NCBI RefSeq assembly: GCF_032362555.1 | Contig: NC_083522.1 | Span: 2,520,001-2,584,000 of the forward strand | Reading direction: 5' to 3' | DNA length: 64,000 nucleotides | DNA from: Amyelois transitella | Lineage: Eukaryota; Arthropoda; Insecta; Lepidoptera; Pyralidae | Shown: positions 59,269 to 64,000 of the stretch, piece by piece | Layout: each line of letters opens with the position of its first letter | How positions within the stretch are numbered: position 1 is the stretch's first letter | Program-made: the position numbers and the translations under genes | Notes under the pieces: model-generated | Told to the model about the DNA's origin: nothing | The model's input: the letters and a program-made list of their open reading frames with translations, nothing else | Databases searched by the model: none

Positions 59269-61228
59269 GTTCTTTAACAAAACATAGCTACGTCAGTTAT
59301 TAATTCATGTTAATTTACGTTTCTCTTTCGTCATCTACAAGTATGTTTACTTTTTAATTAAAAGAGCCCTTCTTCTGGTCATTATAATTTAAATCATAAT
59401 GAAAATTAAATGAGGCAATTCTGATTCCATCGTTTCACTTTGTTACAATAAATGTATGTATGTAAATTTATTTGTACTCAATTTCTGCTAATTATCTATA
59501 TTATATATACTTAGTAGAATTTCCATCCCAAATCTTGCCCCGTCTTTTATTATAAACGCGAAAGCTCGGAACCTATATCTGTTTGTTTGTTACCCTTCAT
59601 AGTTAGACCATTGAACCGAAATAAAATTTTGAATTTGTATTGAACGGAAAAGAAAAGGACAAGGGGAACTTTACACAAACGTAGTACAACTATATAATGG
59701 CTATTATAACATTTTCATTTACACCCCTCTTTCGCAATACATTACTAAGAAGTGTTAATTGACTTTCTATTTTATCGATTGCCCAAAATATTCCGGAACC
59801 ACTTTCGTCGCTTTCCAAAGGACCAGAGAAATTAATCGCGAGCCCCATAGGTATGTTCCTCGCGTGTGCGGAATGGAAAATAGGATGAAAGTAACAATAG
59901 ATATTAATTTATTTATCGATGCACGCGCTATGTATTGTAACGGCGTTGATATTCCTGCCGAAGGGCATTTTGATGGGCATGACTGGAAAATACCGAGGTT
60001 TAGAAGTTTGCAATTTGAATGTGTAAATTTGAAAAATAACATTCTCTAGTTTTTTTTTACATACATTCTTAAAACTTAAACGTTATTTTTAAAACGTATT
60101 ATATTATAGACCCTGAAAAGATTTTTTAATTTACCATTGTGAGTCGTATAAGAAATAGAAATTAAAAAAGTATTAACCCATCAATGTTAATAGAGAGATA
60201 TGAAACCACAGAAACCTGTATATTATTGAATACATTTTTTTAAAATGGTTTTCCTGTATTTTCGAGACTGTTGGCTCTGTCTATCATATGTATGTGTATG
60301 TATGTAATATTTTTATCACGAAATAATTCCAAACTTGTGTAACATAGAAATTGCCTTTTCTCAGTTATGTGATCATTATACGCTTGATCTTACTGGGTAA
60401 TTCATAACAGGATAGGTTTATAACTTCACGCAACGCTGACGGACTTATTAAAGAATGTTAAAATTATACGATGCGTGCTGATCTGTAGAACAAATATCAT
60501 GTTAGAGAAACAATTTCCCTAACGAGACTATGTTAATATGAATGAATGTGGCTTAGTGCCACGTTATATTGCAACAGTGGGAAAATATATATTTCGCTTT
60601 TAGACCGCCGGTAGTTGAACGGTTAAGGTGGTCTAAAAAATCGTAATGCATTGGTAGGCAGAAATCAAGTTGAAATCCTATCGCGGCCATGTACCAATGA
60701 CTCTCTTCTGTGTTTTACACATTAGTTTTAGTGGTAACCGATGCTCTTACGGATGGGAAAATATCATGAGGAAATTTGCACATTCAGGCAACTGGATGAC
60801 AATGTGTTCTACTACAAAAAATTCGAGAGTCAGATCGTATAAAAGCCTGAACTAATCAATGAAGGATAGTGATCACAGGTGCATCTCTGGCTCCAGAGAT
60901 CCCTAATCCCTACGTTTTACCAATTGCACATTCAGACATTTTTATCTATGACCATCATCTATTAGAGAGATTATTTGTGATACCTACCTACCCAATGGTA
61001 AAAGTTATTTATACCTATTTCTAAGCCACTTTTTTCAAATTTAAGCGACGTTTACTTCCGTGACTTGAAAAGGCTTCTTCTGAAACGTTACATCGCGAAA
61101 GAGATATAATGTCAGCGGTCCTATAACCTATCAACAACAACATAATACCCAAGTAAATAAAATAACAACAAATTCTTATGACATCACAAAACGCAATAAC
61201 ATACGCGTGAAAGCATCTTTCAATTTTG
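59269..61228. other. intergenic region after the ARM-like gene
   Basis: Contains the polyadenylation signal at 59,447-59,452, an isolated 96-codon frame at 59,759-60,049 with no recognised features, a family A fragment (about 60,258-60,308) and a tRNA-derived SINE (60,603-60,855). No supported gene. Confidence 0.5.
60603..60855 (+). repeat. tRNA-derived SINE
   Basis: Starts with an A-box-like TAGTTGAACGGTTAAGGTGG, then a B-box-like AGTTGAAATCCTATCGCGG and CCATGTACCAA. The 3' part has ATATCATGAGGAAATTTGCA. Same family as 8,865-9,015, and more complete. Confidence 0.6.
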
Positions 61229-61424
61229 GTTACGGGCTAGAATTCCTCCCTGTCTCGGGGGTCCTCGTCCCACCACGCGAGACACCGAGCTGTGCGCCCG
61301 CGCAGTCGCACTTTCCACTGCTGTTAGCGCGCTGCGTCAAAGTGAAGTGCTGTGTCCGTGATGTGTGCTTTGCTTTAATTTGTGATAAACTTTTAGCGGA
61401 CTGTTATGGGTGTTACGATGAAAG
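61229..61424 (+). other. likely 5' exon (mostly UTR) of a downstream gene
   Basis: A GC-rich segment in AT-rich DNA ends with ATGGGTGTTACGATGAAAG (ATG at 61,406) followed by a consensus donor GTGAGT at 61,425. If used, the exon encodes MGVTMK and passes on in phase 1. The remaining exons would be beyond 64,000 or deep in the following AT-rich DNA. The first ATG could also be non-coding leader. The gene is not identifiable. Confidence 0.4.
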
Positions 61425-62533
61425 GTGAGTGATGATCTTCTGATGAGATATTTTTATCATTAAAATTAATTAAGAGGTGATTTTATTATCTTAAGGCTAT
61501 AGAGGACAATATTTATGTTAGAAGTTCGATGTGGTGTATACTTTGATAACTGTATTAGGGTAATTTCTTAAGTGTATGATTCACTATGTTTTTCCTCCAA
61601 TGAAGATGTAATTAAAAAAGTTTTCATTTCATAACAGCTATACTAACATACTTATTTTGTTTGTAATTTCGTAACTATATTGAGGGCATAATGAAAATAT
61701 CTAAAAATACTTTTTTTTTATAAGATATTTTCTTCTTATATTGCGAAACCAATTTATCGCCAGATCAATCAAATTTTTTATTTTATCGGACTAATAAATA
61801 TATTTCTAACTAAATTAAATGACAGAGCTATAATAAAAGTTATGTAGTAAATATTTATAAAATGCAGATGAATCGAGAAACCTATTTATATTAAACACAT
61901 ATTTTATTATGGAAATAAAACAGCATATGAATATATATTTGCTTAATTTTTGCATAGAACGAACAACGATAAATTGTGTAATCCTAAAAATTTACTTTTT
62001 TAAGTCCCTCAAAAACTGGTATATTTTATTATATGCAACCAGGACGCACTGCAGAAAACCGATGCACCGTTAGTACCTACCCAGTTAGTGGTGCATTGGA
62101 GCGGTGCACCCATTCATCTCGATAGCCTAGGACCGGTCTAGATCTATCAATTAAAATCTATATTTACCGTTGCGATTGCTTTTTTAAAATCTGCTCATGT
62201 GTGTAATGGATTTTTTTATGTAAAAAAAAGAGGACACTGTCTTACTGATTGATTGAAATATCAATGCACAGCCCAAAACGTTGCGTGTTGTTATTTGAAA
62301 TTTGATATTTAAGTAATTTAAGACGGAAAATCTTATTTCCTATAGGAATTCTATATTCTTGTAATAAAAATTTTACGTAACATATATATTAGGTATTTAC
62401 TGCATAATAAGCTGTGATGCTGAATTAAAGAGGTCTGTGTTTATGTCACCATCAATCAATCAGTTCCTGGATTGGCGGACGCTATGTCGCATGACGCAAA
62501 AACTCTAACTTCATTTTGTTTCTTGTTTTTTTT

Positions 62534-62779
62534 GTGCCGTTGATTCCCGGGAATAGGACCACACCCCCTCTTTTCCATGATTGCCGTTAAAGGCGAATAA
62601 AGGATAGGCTAATAAACTTAGGATTCTTCATTAAGGCAATGGGCTAGCAATCTGTCGCCATTTGAATCTCAATTCCACCATTAGGGCGTAAAGCTGAACG
62701 TAGCCTTTCAGTCTTTTCAAGACTGTTGGCTCTATCTACACCGCAAGGGATAAAGATGTGATTATATGTTTGTATGTAT
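62534..62779 (+). repeat. SINE-like repeat, family A
   Basis: Head GTGCCGTTGATTCCCGGGAA, moderately diverged body, and tail GATGTGATTATATGTTTG. Confidence 0.65.
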
Positions 62780-63660
62780 TTTGTATTTTTTTGTTTGCCT
62801 GGCGCTTTGAAGTTTTCTTGAAAAAAGTACAGTGAATAAATTTAATATAGATTTATGACTGATGGTTTGATTAAAATTTTGAAGAATTCTTCTTATCGAG
62901 AACCCTTGGTGAGAAAAAAAGAAAAATGGAAAGTAAGCGTGATCGATTACCCAGTTTCACTTTTATTGTTCCTAACCCCACAAATTAGATGCGATCTCTT
63001 CGCTCTGTGGAGCACTGCATCTCTTGTTAGTAACAATTACAATTGTGCAAGCTAAGATATCTTTAAAATACTTTGTAACATCAACCCATTGGCTCAGTAA
63101 TAAAAATTAGATTATTTTTCTTTCTAAATACAAAATAAATTAAAATAATGGACTGTAACCTGTTCTGTATACCTTTAATAAATAAATGAGAAGGTACCTA
63201 ATTGTATTTAAAAAATACCACAACAGTATTTGACTTAATGCCTTAATGACTAAATGCTTTACGACATCAAGACCACCTGTTGTACATTTTACACGCATAA
63301 AATATAAATAAACAGTAACCACAAAAACGTCACTCAAGAAACTTGAATTGAAAAAGGAAAATTACAAATGCCTAGTCCGTTCCATAAGACTACATCGAAA
63401 TCTTAGAAGCAAAAAGAAAAGTAGATGCTTGCCAGTTGAACTAGTTTTACAGAAATAGGTATACGTGCGTTTATGTATGTATTATCCAGTGAACCAATAA
63501 TGAATCAAAATGGGTTACATGTTATATTACAAGTGGAATATTACGAGCGTACCCATAAAAGGAAAGTTGGTAAAATGGTAGCAATTTTATGCAGTTTATG
63601 TAGTCCATGTTCTTGACAGGAAAAATTGATTCAGCTTAATGTTCTGTTGTGGTTAGAAGA

Positions 63661-63894
63661 TACATACATAAATATGGTCACGTCAATATCCTTTGCGGGG
63701 TAGACAGAGCCAACAGTCTTCAAAAGACTGAATGGCCACGTTTAGCTATTCGGCTTAATGATAGAATTGAGATTCAAATAGTGACAGGTCGCTAGCCCAT
63801 CGCCTAGAAAAGAATCCCAAGTTCGTAAGCCTATCCCTTAGTCGCCTGTTACGACATCTATGGGAAAGAGATGGAGTGAACAGAGAACCACATG
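63661..63894 (-). repeat. SINE-like repeat, family A
   Basis: From TACATACATAAATATGGTCA to CAGAGAACCACATGG, with a deletion in the head-side AATAGGACC part. Confidence 0.65.
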
Positions 63895-64000
63895 GTTAGA
63901 AGATCTTCTTCTTACTCCTGACTTTAGTCCCGGTTGCATCCGCACCACTCTGAAAAGGAGCCCGGGGTATACCTTTGATCATGGAGCTTGGATTGGGTGA

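Larger units (their letters stand above)
61425..64000. other. AT-rich intron or intergenic DNA with two SINE copies
   Basis: No coding exon recognised. It contains family A repeats at 62,534-62,779 and 63,661-63,894. At about 63,905-64,000 there is a block (GTCCCGGTTGCATCCGCACC ... GGAGCCCGGGGTATACC) related to pieces at about 10,430-10,530, 40,150-40,240 and 54,180-54,270. Confidence 0.5.

Overview
The window is animal nuclear DNA, almost certainly from a moth or butterfly (Lepidoptera). It is AT-rich. Its genes are split by phase-consistent GT-AG introns. The selenophosphate synthetase is the insect SPS1 type, with arginine at the Cys/Sec position. Introns and spacers are full of short interspersed repeats, mostly a roughly 260 bp family that ends in (TATG)n. 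There are no bacterial features, CRISPR arrays or complete virus-like elements.

Layout: (1) 1-6.3 kb is repeat-rich and may hold the last exon of an upstream + strand gene (728-827). (2) 6.3-34.5 kb, + strand, is a hillarin / kyphoscoliosis-peptidase-like gene of 12 coding exons (about 701 aa). Its first intron is 19.3 kb. Inside that intron, on the - strand, lies an intact intronless MCCC2 gene (22,456-24,135). (3) 36.7-42.8 kb, - strand, is an 11-exon dystrophin-superfamily gene (669 aa; DAH/dystrotelin-like, with EF-hand-like regions, a ZZ zinc finger and a coiled coil). (4) 43.4-44.6 kb, + strand, is single-exon SPS1 (402 aa), divergent from gene 3. (5) 47.1-48.2 kb, - strand, is a four-exon DDA1 gene (101 aa) whose exons are all too short to stand out as long ORFs. 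(6) 48.8-59.3 kb, + strand, is a 14-exon gene for a 941-aa helical, ARM-repeat-like protein that I cannot name with confidence. (7) 59.3-64 kb is intergenic, with a likely 5' exon of a further + strand gene at about 61.2-61.4 kb.

Exon chains were built by hand from splice sites, reading phase and family resemblance. Genes 2, 3, 5 and 6 each close as one frame divisible by three. The genes do not form one pathway: leucine catabolism (MCCC2), cytoskeleton and membrane scaffolding (hillarin, DAH-like), SPS1, CRL4 ubiquitin ligase (DDA1), and an unknown. Two divergent pairs (DAH-like/SPS1 and DDA1/ARM-like) each share about 0.6 kb of promoter space.

Most notable: loss of all three transglutaminase triad residues in hillarin; the intronless MCCC2 nested antisense in a hillarin intron; three decayed tandem copies of one exon in front of the intact exon of the 941-aa gene; a 32 bp-offset duplication across a splice donor of the DAH-like gene; and the easily missed DDA1 gene with its start codon alone on the first exon.
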